Shown here one piece after another: positions 1 through 5,152 of a stretch of DNA of 6,575 bases (positions are counted from its first letter, which is position 1; each line of letters opens with the position of its first letter). A program made the position numbers and the translations under genes. Source of the DNA: Erysipelotrichaceae bacterium (GTDB lineage Bacteria > Bacillota_I > Bacilli_A > Erysipelotrichales > Erysipelotrichaceae); assembly GCA_024709285.1 (NCBI GenBank), contig JANJWY010000170.1:1-6575 (forward strand), in the 5' to 3' direction. Under the pieces are notes generated by a model. The model saw nothing but the letters and a program-made list of their open reading frames with translations, ran no database searches and had not been told where the DNA came from.

Positions 1-570
1 GGAGAAATCATCGGTAAAACCGTGGCTGTCGTCGGTGTCGGTCCGATTGGAATCATGGCGGTCGATGTTGCGAAAGCGGTTGGTGCCGCCAAAGTGATTG
101 CCATTGACATTAATGATTATCGTTTGAATCTGGCCAAAGAGTTGGGTGCCGATCATATCATTAATGCAAAAGATGCGGATGTCGTCTCAATCGTCCGCGG
201 ATTGACCAAGGGTGCAGGAGTGGATGTCGTTTGTGAAATGTCTGGAAGCGGATTTGCATTGAATCAAGCGCTGAATTACGTTAAGGACGGCGGCCGTGTT
301 TCCATTTTGGGAATCCCGACCAAACCGGTCGAAATCGAAGTCGGAAAAAATATCGTATTCAAAGGTTTGACCATTCATGGAATTACCGGTCGCAGAATGT
401 ATCAGACGTGGTTTCAAGTAAAGGCATTGATTGACAGCGGACGCTTGCATTTGGATAAAATCATTACCCACAAGCTGCCTTGGGAACAGTATGAAAAAGC
501 TATGGAACTGATGGAAAGCGGTAATTGCGGTAAAATCGTCTTGATGGTATCGCATCCGGAGGATAACTGA
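1..570 (+). CDS. tdh: L-threonine 3-dehydrogenase, C-terminal part (5' end outside window)
   Basis: This zinc-dependent, NAD-linked cytosolic enzyme oxidises L-threonine to 2-amino-3-ketobutyrate. The frame is open from the first base, so about 189 C-terminal residues of a family usually about 340-350 long are present. The N-terminal catalytic domain with the zinc-binding cysteines lies upstream of the window. Visible here are the Rossmann glycine motif GVGPIG (residues 12-17 of the fragment) and the acidic residue ending beta-2 in AIDINDYRL (D36), which favours NAD over NADP. The segments EMSG, LGIP, FKGLTIHGITGR, a TW pair (GRRMYQTW) and IITH match what I recall of E. coli Tdh and separate it from sorbitol or alcohol dehydrogenases. 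The GTG at 22 is an internal valine codon before the glycine motif, not a start. The stop overlaps the kbl start by one base, and the kbl product uses the unstable Tdh product, so the two genes form one operon. Confidence 0.93.
   Translation, partial: GEIIGKTVAVVGVGPIGIMAVDVAKAVGAAKVIAIDINDYRLNLAKELGADHIINAKDADVVSIVRGLTKGAGVDVVCEMSGSGFALNQALNYVKDGGRVSILGIPTKPVEIEVGKNIVFKGLTIHGITGRRMYQTWFQVKALIDSGRLHLDKIITHKLPWEQYEKAMELMESGNCGKIVLMVSHPEDN
558..563 (+). promoter_or_regulatory. Ribosome binding site for kbl
   Basis: GGAGGA lies in the last codons of tdh, 6 nt before the kbl ATG at 570. It supports the start that overlaps the tdh TGA (TGATG) and suggests translational coupling of the two enzymes. 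Confidence 0.75.
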
Positions 571-1754
571 TGGATGTTCATGATCTAGAGTTTCTTAGCA
601 AACAAGTAGAACAACTAAAGAATGATGGTGTTTATCGGAAAATCCCGATCATTGAAAGTGCGAATGAAGCGGAAGTTGTTATTGACGGTAAAAAGGTCAT
701 CAACCTTTGTTCGAATAATTACCTGGGATTTGCGAATCATCCCCGTCTGAAAAAAGCGGCGATTGAAGCCATTGAGAAATACGGTGTCGGTGCCGGTGCT
801 GTCAAAACGATTGTCGGCAATATGGATATACACGAACAGTTAGAAGCCGAATTGGCGAAGTTTAAAAAAGAAGAAGCTGTCATGCTGTTTCAGTCAGGGT
901 TTAATTGCAATGCCGGAGTCATTCAAGCCATCACTCAAGCAGGTGATCTGATTGTTTCCGATGAGTTGAATCATGCATCGATCATCGATGGTACACGCCT
1001 GTCAAAGGCAGACCGTGCCGTTTATAAGCATAGCGATATGGCGGATTTGCGCAGAGTACTCGAAGAGAAAAGGAAAGATTACCAGCAAGTCCTAATAATA
1101 ACTGACGGTGTTTTTTCCATGGATGGAGACATTGCCCTGCTTCCTCAAATCGTTGATTTGGCGGAAGAATTCAACTGTCTGACCTATGTTGACGATGCGC
1201 ATGGTTCAGGTGTTTTAGGTCAAAGCGGTCGGGGTACCGTCGATCACTTCCATTTGCACGGCCGGATCGATTTTACGATCGGAACACTGTCAAAGGCTTT
1301 TGGGGTCATTGGCGGATATGTTGCTTGTCGTCAGGTGGCTAAAGAATGGCTTGCTCATCGTGCCCGTCCCCTGCTGTTTTCAACGTATCTGCCGCCGGCA
1401 GTGGTCGGTGCATTGCTTGAAGCCGTGAAGATGCTCAATGAGTCTGAAGAATATACCCGTGCCTGTTGGGATAATGCCCGCTATTTTAAAGAGAAGATGT
1501 CCAAAGCAGGTTTTGATATCGGTCACTCCCAAACTCCGATCACACCCGTTTTCATCTTTGATGAAGCAAAAACAATGGCATTTTCAAAAGCGCTTCTTCA
1601 AGAAGGTGTGTTTGTATCACCGATTATTTTCCCTACGGTCGCTAAGTGCAAAGGCCGTGTTCGCGTGATGGTGACAGCCATTCATACCAAGCAGCAATTG
1701 GATAAAGCAGTCGATGCGTTTACAAAAATCGGTAAAGAAATGAAAATAATATAG
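570..1754 (+). CDS. kbl: Glycine C-acetyltransferase (2-amino-3-ketobutyrate CoA ligase)
   Basis: This PLP-dependent alpha-oxoamine synthase splits 2-amino-3-ketobutyrate with CoA into glycine and acetyl-CoA, the second step of threonine breakdown in the cytosol. The 394 residues match the usual length. The PLP lysine is K242 in GTLSKAFG. The cofactor aspartate and catalytic histidine are D208 and H211 in VDDAHGSG, and H135 in LNHASIIDG should stack on the PLP ring. The N-terminal block NLCSNNYLGFANHP and the block GAGAVKTIVG with a following HEQLE are typical of the family, and the latter resembles Bacillus Kbl more than E. coli Kbl. Sequence alone could also suggest 8-amino-7-oxononanoate synthase (BioF), which shares the fold and motifs, but coupling to tdh decides for Kbl. 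The start is the ATG that overlaps the tdh stop, with a good Shine-Dalgarno before it. The stop codon lies within the terminator stem. Confidence 0.93.
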   Translation: MDVHDLEFLSKQVEQLKNDGVYRKIPIIESANEAEVVIDGKKVINLCSNNYLGFANHPRLKKAAIEAIEKYGVGAGAVKTIVGNMDIHEQLEAELAKFKKEEAVMLFQSGFNCNAGVIQAITQAGDLIVSDELNHASIIDGTRLSKADRAVYKHSDMADLRRVLEEKRKDYQQVLIITDGVFSMDGDIALLPQIVDLAEEFNCLTYVDDAHGSGVLGQSGRGTVDHFHLHGRIDFTIGTLSKAFGVIGGYVACRQVAKEWLAHRARPLLFSTYLPPAVVGALLEAVKMLNESEEYTRACWDNARYFKEKMSKAGFDIGHSQTPITPVFIFDEAKTMAFSKALLQEGVFVSPIIFPTVAKCKGRVRVMVTAIHTKQQLDKAVDAFTKIGKEMKII

Positions 1755-1776
1755 CGCTTGCGCTATATTTCTTTTT
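1748..1776 (+). terminator. Intrinsic terminator of the tdh-kbl operon
   Basis: A 10-bp perfect inverted repeat pairs 1748-1757 (AATATAGCGC) with 1760-1769 (GCGCTATATT). The loop is nominally TT, or CTTG if the top pair opens. It runs into TTTCTTTTTG. The kbl stop codon TAG (1752-1754) is part of the left arm, so the operon ends with almost no untranslated tail. Confidence 0.85.
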
Positions 1777-1782
1777 GTGTGA

Positions 1783-1811
1783 TTGATTGTTTCTGATGTA
1801 CCGTGTACAAT
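1783..1811 (+). promoter_or_regulatory. Predicted sigma-A promoter for the VOC-family gene
   Basis: TTGATT (1783-1788) and TACAAT (1806-1811) are separated by exactly 17 bp, a 4/6 and 5/6 match to the consensus. Transcription would start near 1818, only about 13 nt before the ATG at 1831 and directly at the Shine-Dalgarno. The promoter sits just after the kbl terminator, so the VOC gene is its own unit. The TTG at 1783, which could extend the reading frame, is the -35 box. Confidence 0.6.
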
Positions 1812-1818
1812 GGTAAAA

Positions 1819-1826
1819 AGAGGTGA
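1819..1826 (+). promoter_or_regulatory. Ribosome binding site deciding the VOC gene start
   Basis: AGAGGTGA is close to the AGGAGGTGA consensus and ends 4 nt before the ATG at 1831. The in-frame TTG at 1783 has no comparable site. Confidence 0.7.
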
Positions 1827-1830
1827 CAGA

Positions 1831-2217
1831 ATGCCTTTGACAACAAGTGCCATGGGATATGTTTATTTACCCGTAAAAGACATTGTTACGGCTATTTTCT
1901 GGTACCAGAAAAATCTGAACACCACATTGATCCGCTGTTATATGAATCGCGGCTCATTGATTGCGCGTCTGAAATTCGGTGATAATGATGACTGTAATCT
2001 GGTGTTGGTTGAAACCGTCAATGATATGCCTTTGCGCATTATCCGCAATTTTGCTCAGTTTCCGGTGTTTTGTTTCAGTCATCCGGATGTCGAAGCTCTG
2101 TATGAACACTTAAAAAGCAATCATGTCGAAATTACGGACATGCGGGAAAATGAATATAAGAAAACCTTCACTTTTTATGATTGTGCGGGAAATCTGCTTG
2201 AAGCAATAAATCAGTAA
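1831..2217 (+). CDS. VOC-fold (glyoxalase/bleomycin-resistance-like) small protein
   Basis: This 128-residue cytosolic protein has the shape of a single VOC domain with two beta-alpha-beta-beta-beta modules. The first covers about residues 8-62 (MGYVYLPVKDIVTAIFWYQKNL, then strands ending LVLVE). The second covers about 76-126 (a VFCFSHPDVEALYEHLKS helix, then FTFYDCAGNLLEA). The ending DCAGNLLEA matches the D-x-x-G-N-x-L-E signature near the C-terminus, where E124 is the usual metal ligand. The first strand has tyrosines (Y10, Y12) where many metalloenzymes of this superfamily carry histidine, so metal use and catalysis are uncertain. Substrate cannot be predicted, since the superfamily includes lyases, dioxygenases and drug-binding proteins. 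The ATG at 1831 is chosen because AGAGGTGA (1819-1826) precedes it and the upstream in-frame TTG falls in the promoter. It is transcribed alone and converges with the minus-strand operon. Confidence 0.75.
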   Translation: MPLTTSAMGYVYLPVKDIVTAIFWYQKNLNTTLIRCYMNRGSLIARLKFGDNDDCNLVLVETVNDMPLRIIRNFAQFPVFCFSHPDVEALYEHLKSNHVEITDMRENEYKKTFTFYDCAGNLLEAINQ

Positions 2218-2245
2218 ATAACTCAGCCAGGGCTGAGTTATTTTT
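2217..2245. terminator. Hairpin terminator shared by convergent genes
   Basis: A 12-bp perfect stem pairs 2217-2228 (AATAACTCAGCC) with 2231-2242 (GGCTGAGTTATT) around an AG loop, or a 4-nt loop if the top C-G pair opens. On the plus strand it is followed by TTTTTG, so it is strongest for the VOC gene. On the minus strand the tail is TTTACTGATTTATT, weaker but usable. The VOC stop (2215-2217) touches the left arm, and the stop of the minus-strand gene (2238-2240) lies in the right arm. Confidence 0.85.
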
Positions 2246-3242
2246 GTATATGGAGAAACAGTTTCTCTGAAAATGCATCTATTGACTTCAGTTTTTGCGA
2301 TACTTTTATTTTTACGCCTGTTTTTTCGCACAGGGTTTTCAACACGGCTTCACTCAAGTCATCTCTGACCCAAATCTGTTTCGGTCGATTCAACTGTAAA
2401 ATTCCCTCGATGATAACTGTTAAAAGTATGTCTTGATAATTGTGTTCAAGATGTACAAGTTCATGTTTATATACGAATCCGCTTTTGTGGTCGGCTAATA
2501 ATGCAAATCGTATGATACCTTGGCGCTGACCTTCTTTTTCATCTGCGATGATGGGCGTATGAATGATATCGATTTCAATTTGGTCGTTTGTCAAGGGAAG
2601 CTGATTGATTTCATCGATGATTTCTGGATAGATGATCGGCATGGTTACAGGATCAACACTCCACTCCAACTTTTCAACGATGCTGTGCCATTGTTTTGTA
2701 AATGGGTCGAACTGCCGGTGTAGAACCTGACCGATTTCAAAATTAACTCTGATCCTCTCTGTCATGATGTCATCCACGGCTTGAATCAATTGTTTGTAGA
2801 TTTCAATCAGGATTTCTGCTTCACTGATCGTACATGCTGAGGGAACCAGATTCAACAATGCGGATTCAAATATGATCCAGTTTTTCCCGCGAAATTTCAA
2901 TCCGATTTGATTGATCCGATGTTTATCCTCATCAGACACCTCTTTTGAATCCGTGAAAAAGCAGGCTAAATGCTGTTGATAGCGCATGCGCTGAAAGGAT
3001 GGCATTTGCTCACTTCGCACAAACCTCCATAAGCCATCGATGGCCAAGACTCCGGGATAAACCATAATTGCTTTTTGAGGAGATTCATTTCCATGAAAAG
3101 TACAGTAAAATGGTTCTTTGAAAGAGGGCAAACTCACCGGAAAGACATCCAATTCAAGAAATATCTTCCATGGTTCAAGTTTTTGTATTTCCCTTGCCAA
3201 AGAATAAAGCTGAAGCCAAATTGATTTCTCACGTTCTTCCAT
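2238..3242 (-). CDS. DUF7309/DUF6930-type protein of unknown function
   Basis: This 334-residue soluble protein has no signal peptide or membrane segment. From memory of family patterns, the N-terminal half (about residues 8-180: WLQLYSLAREIQKLEPW, a lone LDVFPV, YCTFHG, MVYPGVLAIDGLWRF) resembles DUF7309. The C-terminal part (about 225-325: FALLADHKSGFVYKHELV, then LNRPKQIWVRDDLSEAVLKTL and a hydrophobic KIKVSQKLKSIDAF) resembles DUF6930. These names need a profile search. The molecular function is unknown to me, and I see no classical catalytic motif. The start is the ATG at 3242 because AAAGGAGGA sits 4 nt before it. Longer in-frame starts (3260, 3329) would overlap the thpR end and put the ribosome site inside the gene. 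It is the last gene of the hydrolase-thpR operon, 14 nt after thpR, and ends in the shared hairpin. Confidence 0.6.
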   Translation of the reverse strand: MEEREKSIWLQLYSLAREIQKLEPWKIFLELDVFPVSLPSFKEPFYCTFHGNESPQKAIMVYPGVLAIDGLWRFVRSEQMPSFQRMRYQQHLACFFTDSKEVSDEDKHRINQIGLKFRGKNWIIFESALLNLVPSACTISEAEILIEIYKQLIQAVDDIMTERIRVNFEIGQVLHRQFDPFTKQWHSIVEKLEWSVDPVTMPIIYPEIIDEINQLPLTNDQIEIDIIHTPIIADEKEGQRQGIIRFALLADHKSGFVYKHELVHLEHNYQDILLTVIIEGILQLNRPKQIWVRDDLSEAVLKTLCEKTGVKIKVSQKLKSIDAFSEKLFLHIQK

Positions 3243-3246
3243 GATA

Positions 3247-3255
3247 TCCTCCTTT
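3247..3255 (-). promoter_or_regulatory. Ribosome binding site deciding the start of the DUF gene
   Basis: Read on the minus strand, AAAGGAGGA precedes the ATG at 3242 by 4 nt, in the gap after the thpR stop. It is one of the strongest Shine-Dalgarno sites in the window and rules out the longer in-frame starts upstream. Confidence 0.8.
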
Positions 3256-3256
3256 T

Positions 3257-3784
3257 TCATTTCAATGTCCAGCACTTTAGAGGCTGATAAATCAGTTCCC
3301 CTTCTATTCGGGATGATAAGAATATACATACCTGACCCAACCGTATGATAAACGAATTGATTTCTGGCAAAGGTTTTAACAAAGTCCCATGCTGGGCAAG
3401 GGTAATATGCGGAACAAAAGGCGTATTACTGAACGATATACCCGCCAAAGCAGCACACTTAGCCAATGCTTCACTCAGCGATATCATGGCAGGATCATTA
3501 TGACAACCAATCCAAAGTGTATGATTTCGTGTAGCGTTTCCGAAAAATCCCAACTGATTAAATTCTGCAATCTGTGATTTATGGTTATTTATAACAGCAT
3601 CGATCTCAGCTTTCAATCGCTCAAACTGACCAACAGATATTTCTCCTAGAAATTTCAATGTCATATGCATGTTTTTAGGAGGTTTAAAGCGACCGTTTTG
3701 ATAGATTTCTCTTAGATTCTTTTGAATTTCCCCTAACTTGATTTTGTTGTGATCATCAATCGCATAAGCAATAAATACTCTCAT
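3257..3784 (-). CDS. thpR: RNA 2',3'-cyclic phosphodiesterase (2'-5' RNA ligase family)
   Basis: This 175-residue cytosolic protein of the 2H phosphoesterase (LigT/ThpR) family has the usual length. Both HxTx catalytic motifs are present and well spaced: H40-M-T42 in PKNMHMTLKFLG and H126-I-T128 in PFVPHITLAQ. Family members hydrolyse 2',3'-cyclic phosphate RNA ends to 2'-phosphate and can reversibly form 2'-5' bonds; the physiological substrate is generally unclear. The segment before the second motif (FFGNATRNHTLWIGCHN) keeps the LWIG strand but departs from the more common FPN-R-P-rich wording. The ATG overlaps the hydrolase TGA by 4 bases (ATGA), with only a weak GAGAG upstream, so translation probably depends on coupling to the hydrolase gene. 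The stop lies 14 nt before the DUF gene. Confidence 0.88.
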   Translation of the reverse strand: MRVFIAYAIDDHNKIKLGEIQKNLREIYQNGRFKPPKNMHMTLKFLGEISVGQFERLKAEIDAVINNHKSQIAEFNQLGFFGNATRNHTLWIGCHNDPAMISLSEALAKCAALAGISFSNTPFVPHITLAQHGTLLKPLPEINSFIIRLGQVCIFLSSRIEGELIYQPLKCWTLK

Positions 3785-4692
3785 AATCTGACTCTCTGTT
3801 GAAAAAAGCTGACTATTTCATCAAGAACTTCAATACTTTGCGGATAGCTCAATCGGGTATTGAATACATGGGGCAGTCTGAGACTTTTCTTAGCAATATA
3901 TGTTCTGTTTTTAATGTTTTTACTCTGCAGTTTCTCAATCCACTCTTTTGTTTGTTGGTATAGCGGATCAAATTCACTGGAAATGACCAATGTATCCGGA
4001 AAGGTATCATTGATCAGATTGACGGGGGAGGACCATGGATATAAGGGATGTGATTTGAAATCGCTGACACCGAAAAGCGATCGAAGCGTATTGGTTTTTT
4101 GGGGGAACTTTATTTTGATGGTGTTGAATGTTTCGAAATCATACACGCCGCAGCTAAGCGCAACTGCTTTTACTTTTAATTGCGATTGAAATTGAAATGG
4201 GTGAGATTGGGAATAATGTTGAATGCATTGATATAAACTGATCAGATGAGCACCGGCGGAGTCACCAATCATAAAGAGATTGTTGGTATCCAACGAATAT
4301 TGTTGTGCATGGTCTTGAATAAACTGCATGAGCAAATCGATATCAGTGAGCTGATTTGGAAAGTTGTGAAAAGGTGCCAAACGATAGTTGAACGTGATGA
4401 CCGCAAATCCTTTTTGTGCCAATGCCATACCATAGGCTTTATACAATGTATCTTTGGTGCCATACACCCAGCCACCGCCATGAACTTGAATGATGACGGG
4501 ATAGCTGTCTTGCTTTGTATTGGGATAAGCAATATCCAATAAATGATATTGCGAGTCATGTCCATAGGAAATGTTCTCTTCAACTCTTACATCATTGGGT
4601 AATTGAACACTTTCAAAATAAGCCAAGTCCAATTGTTCGACGGCTTTCCATAATGCAAGCAACGGAGCGTAGCGCATGTGTTGAAAGTTCAT
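3781..4692 (-). CDS. Alpha/beta hydrolase, HSL-like carboxylesterase/lipase type
   Basis: This is a 303-residue cytosolic serine hydrolase with no signal peptide. Hallmarks of the hormone-sensitive-lipase-like (BD-FAE, alpha/beta hydrolase-3) group appear in order: HGGGW at 71-75 (oxyanion hole), YRLAPFHNFPNQLTD near 103-117, nucleophile S145 in GDSAGAH, acid D242 in SSEFDPLY and base H275 in LPHVF. It should hydrolyse small ester or acyl substrates; the true substrate cannot be predicted. The ATG at 4692 is preferred because AAAGGA (4700-4705) sits 7 nt upstream. The ATG at 4698 is too close to that site, and the in-frame TTG at 4722 lies upstream of the -10 box (4711-4716), so that start would need a transcript from farther upstream. 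It is the first gene of the operon with thpR (4-base overlap) and the DUF gene. Confidence 0.87.
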   Translation of the reverse strand: MNFQHMRYAPLLALWKAVEQLDLAYFESVQLPNDVRVEENISYGHDSQYHLLDIAYPNTKQDSYPVIIQVHGGGWVYGTKDTLYKAYGMALAQKGFAVITFNYRLAPFHNFPNQLTDIDLLMQFIQDHAQQYSLDTNNLFMIGDSAGAHLISLYQCIQHYSQSHPFQFQSQLKVKAVALSCGVYDFETFNTIKIKFPQKTNTLRSLFGVSDFKSHPLYPWSSPVNLINDTFPDTLVISSEFDPLYQQTKEWIEKLQSKNIKNRTYIAKKSLRLPHVFNTRLSYPQSIEVLDEIVSFFQQRVRL

Positions 4693-4699
4693 GATCATA

Positions 4700-4705
4700 T
4701 CCTTT
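4700..4705 (-). promoter_or_regulatory. Ribosome binding site deciding the hydrolase start
   Basis: AAAGGA on the minus strand lies 7 nt before the ATG at 4692 and only 1 nt before the in-frame ATG at 4698, so the inner ATG is the likely start. The predicted transcription start falls at or within a base of this site. Confidence 0.6.
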
Positions 4706-4710
4706 TTTTC

Positions 4711-4739
4711 ATTATAGAGCAAAAAAAACCGACTGTCTA
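4711..4739 (-). promoter_or_regulatory. Predicted sigma-A promoter of the hydrolase-thpR-DUF operon
   Basis: On the minus strand TAGACA (4734-4739, 5/6 to consensus) and a perfect TATAAT (4711-4716) are separated by 17 bp. The -35 box overlaps the stop codon of the thioredoxin-like gene and the descending arm of that gene's terminator, and the oligo-T run of the terminator fills part of the spacer. Transcription would begin near 4704. Confidence 0.7.
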
Positions 4740-4766
4740 ATCGGATAATAGATTTAGCAGTCGGTT
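4721..4766 (-). terminator. Intrinsic terminator of the thioredoxin-like gene
   Basis: On the minus strand AACCGACTG (4758-4766) pairs with CAGTCGGTT (4727-4735), 9 bp, followed by a run of T to 4721. The 22-nt interior can extend the stem: CTAA(A)TC pairs with GATTAG around one bulged A, leaving a loop of about 8 nt. The ascending arm is in the last codons of the gene and the stop (4737-4739) is inside the hairpin. Confidence 0.8.
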
Positions 4767-5060
4767 GATCTTATTAAAGTCAATAAATCGGCTTTCTCTC
4801 AGTACTTCTTTTTGTTGATGAATGATTAAGACGGTGGGTACCACAAAGACCAGATACTGCCCTGACAGTTCAGTAAATGTCGAAGCATCGATTTTGAGCA
4901 AAGAATAGTCAAATTCATCTAACTCACTGAGAAGCTTTGGATACAGTACTTTACAAACACCGCAGTCCGGCGTTGTGAAATACATTATAAATGTCTCTTG
5001 ATTTTCCATCATCTGATGATACTGACTTTCGTTTTCCAGAATTATGATATCTTTTTTCAT
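4737..5060 (-). CDS. Thioredoxin-like protein with CGVC active site
   Basis: This 107-residue cytosolic protein has thioredoxin length and fold order: strand FIMYFTT, active site C33-G-V-C36 in TTPDCGVCKVLYPKL, strand SLLKIDAS, then the cis-proline loop VVPTVLI (P75) and a short final helix. Both redox cysteines and the cis-proline are kept, so thiol-disulfide exchange is plausible. CGVC differs from the CGPC of classical thioredoxin, and the WC tryptophan is replaced by aspartate (PDC), so this is a divergent family member rather than housekeeping TrxA. Its redox partner is unknown. The ATG at 5060 follows AGGTGA (5065-5070) by 4 nt. It has its own promoter and terminator, although the terminator also carries the promoter of the next gene. 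Confidence 0.85.
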   Translation of the reverse strand: MKKDIIILENESQYHQMMENQETFIMYFTTPDCGVCKVLYPKLLSELDEFDYSLLKIDASTFTELSGQYLVFVVPTVLIIHQQKEVLRESRFIDFNKINRLLNLLSD

Positions 5061-5077
5061 ATGATCACCTGCGGTAA

Positions 5078-5106
5078 ACTTTAATCGATAATAGCTTAAG
5101 AGTCAA
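5078..5106 (-). promoter_or_regulatory. Predicted promoter of the thioredoxin-like gene
   Basis: On the minus strand TTGACT (5101-5106, 5/6) and TAAAGT (5078-5083, 4/6) lie 17 bp apart. Transcription would start near 5071, about 11 nt before the ATG and just ahead of the ribosome site at 5065-5070. The upstream terminator at 5121-5146 separates it from the secreted-protein gene. Confidence 0.5.
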
Positions 5107-5120
5107 AACATTCGCCCATG

Positions 5121-5146
5121 TAAAAACGGACGTCCGCCCGTTTTTA
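5121..5146 (-). terminator. Terminator after the secreted-protein gene
   Basis: TAAAAACGG (5121-5129) and CCGTTTTTA (5138-5146) form a 9-bp stem around an 8-nt GC-rich loop. The A and T runs make it look the same on both strands, but only the minus-strand gene ending at 5153 needs it. The loop region also contains the perfect 10-bp palindrome CGGACGTCCG (5127-5136), which offers an alternative fold. Confidence 0.75.
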
Positions 5147-5152
5147 AAATTG

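Noticed and set aside
187..555. Minus-strand frame of 122 codons opposite tdh
   Set aside because: tdh is a clear family match; this frame is a shadow of its codon pattern.
570..1754. Annotation as biotin synthesis BioF
   Set aside because: The fold and motifs are shared, but the one-base overlap with tdh and the lack of other bio genes favour Kbl.
1783..1830. Upstream TTG start adding 16 residues to the VOC protein
   Set aside because: The TTG is the -35 box of a good promoter, the added residues are not like the family, and the ATG at 1831 has a strong ribosome site.
3243..3329. N-terminal extension of the DUF protein to 363 residues
   Set aside because: It would overlap the end of thpR, and the AAAGGAGGA site would lie inside the coding region. 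The ATG at 3242 has ideal spacing.
3860..4542. Plus-strand open frames opposite the hydrolase gene
   Set aside because: The hydrolase has complete catalytic motifs on the minus strand. The opposite frames have no ribosome sites or recognisable domains.
4721..5146. Small regulatory RNA or riboswitch in the gaps around the thioredoxin-like gene
   Set aside because: The gaps are fully explained by a terminator, promoter and ribosome site each, with leaders too short for a structured element.
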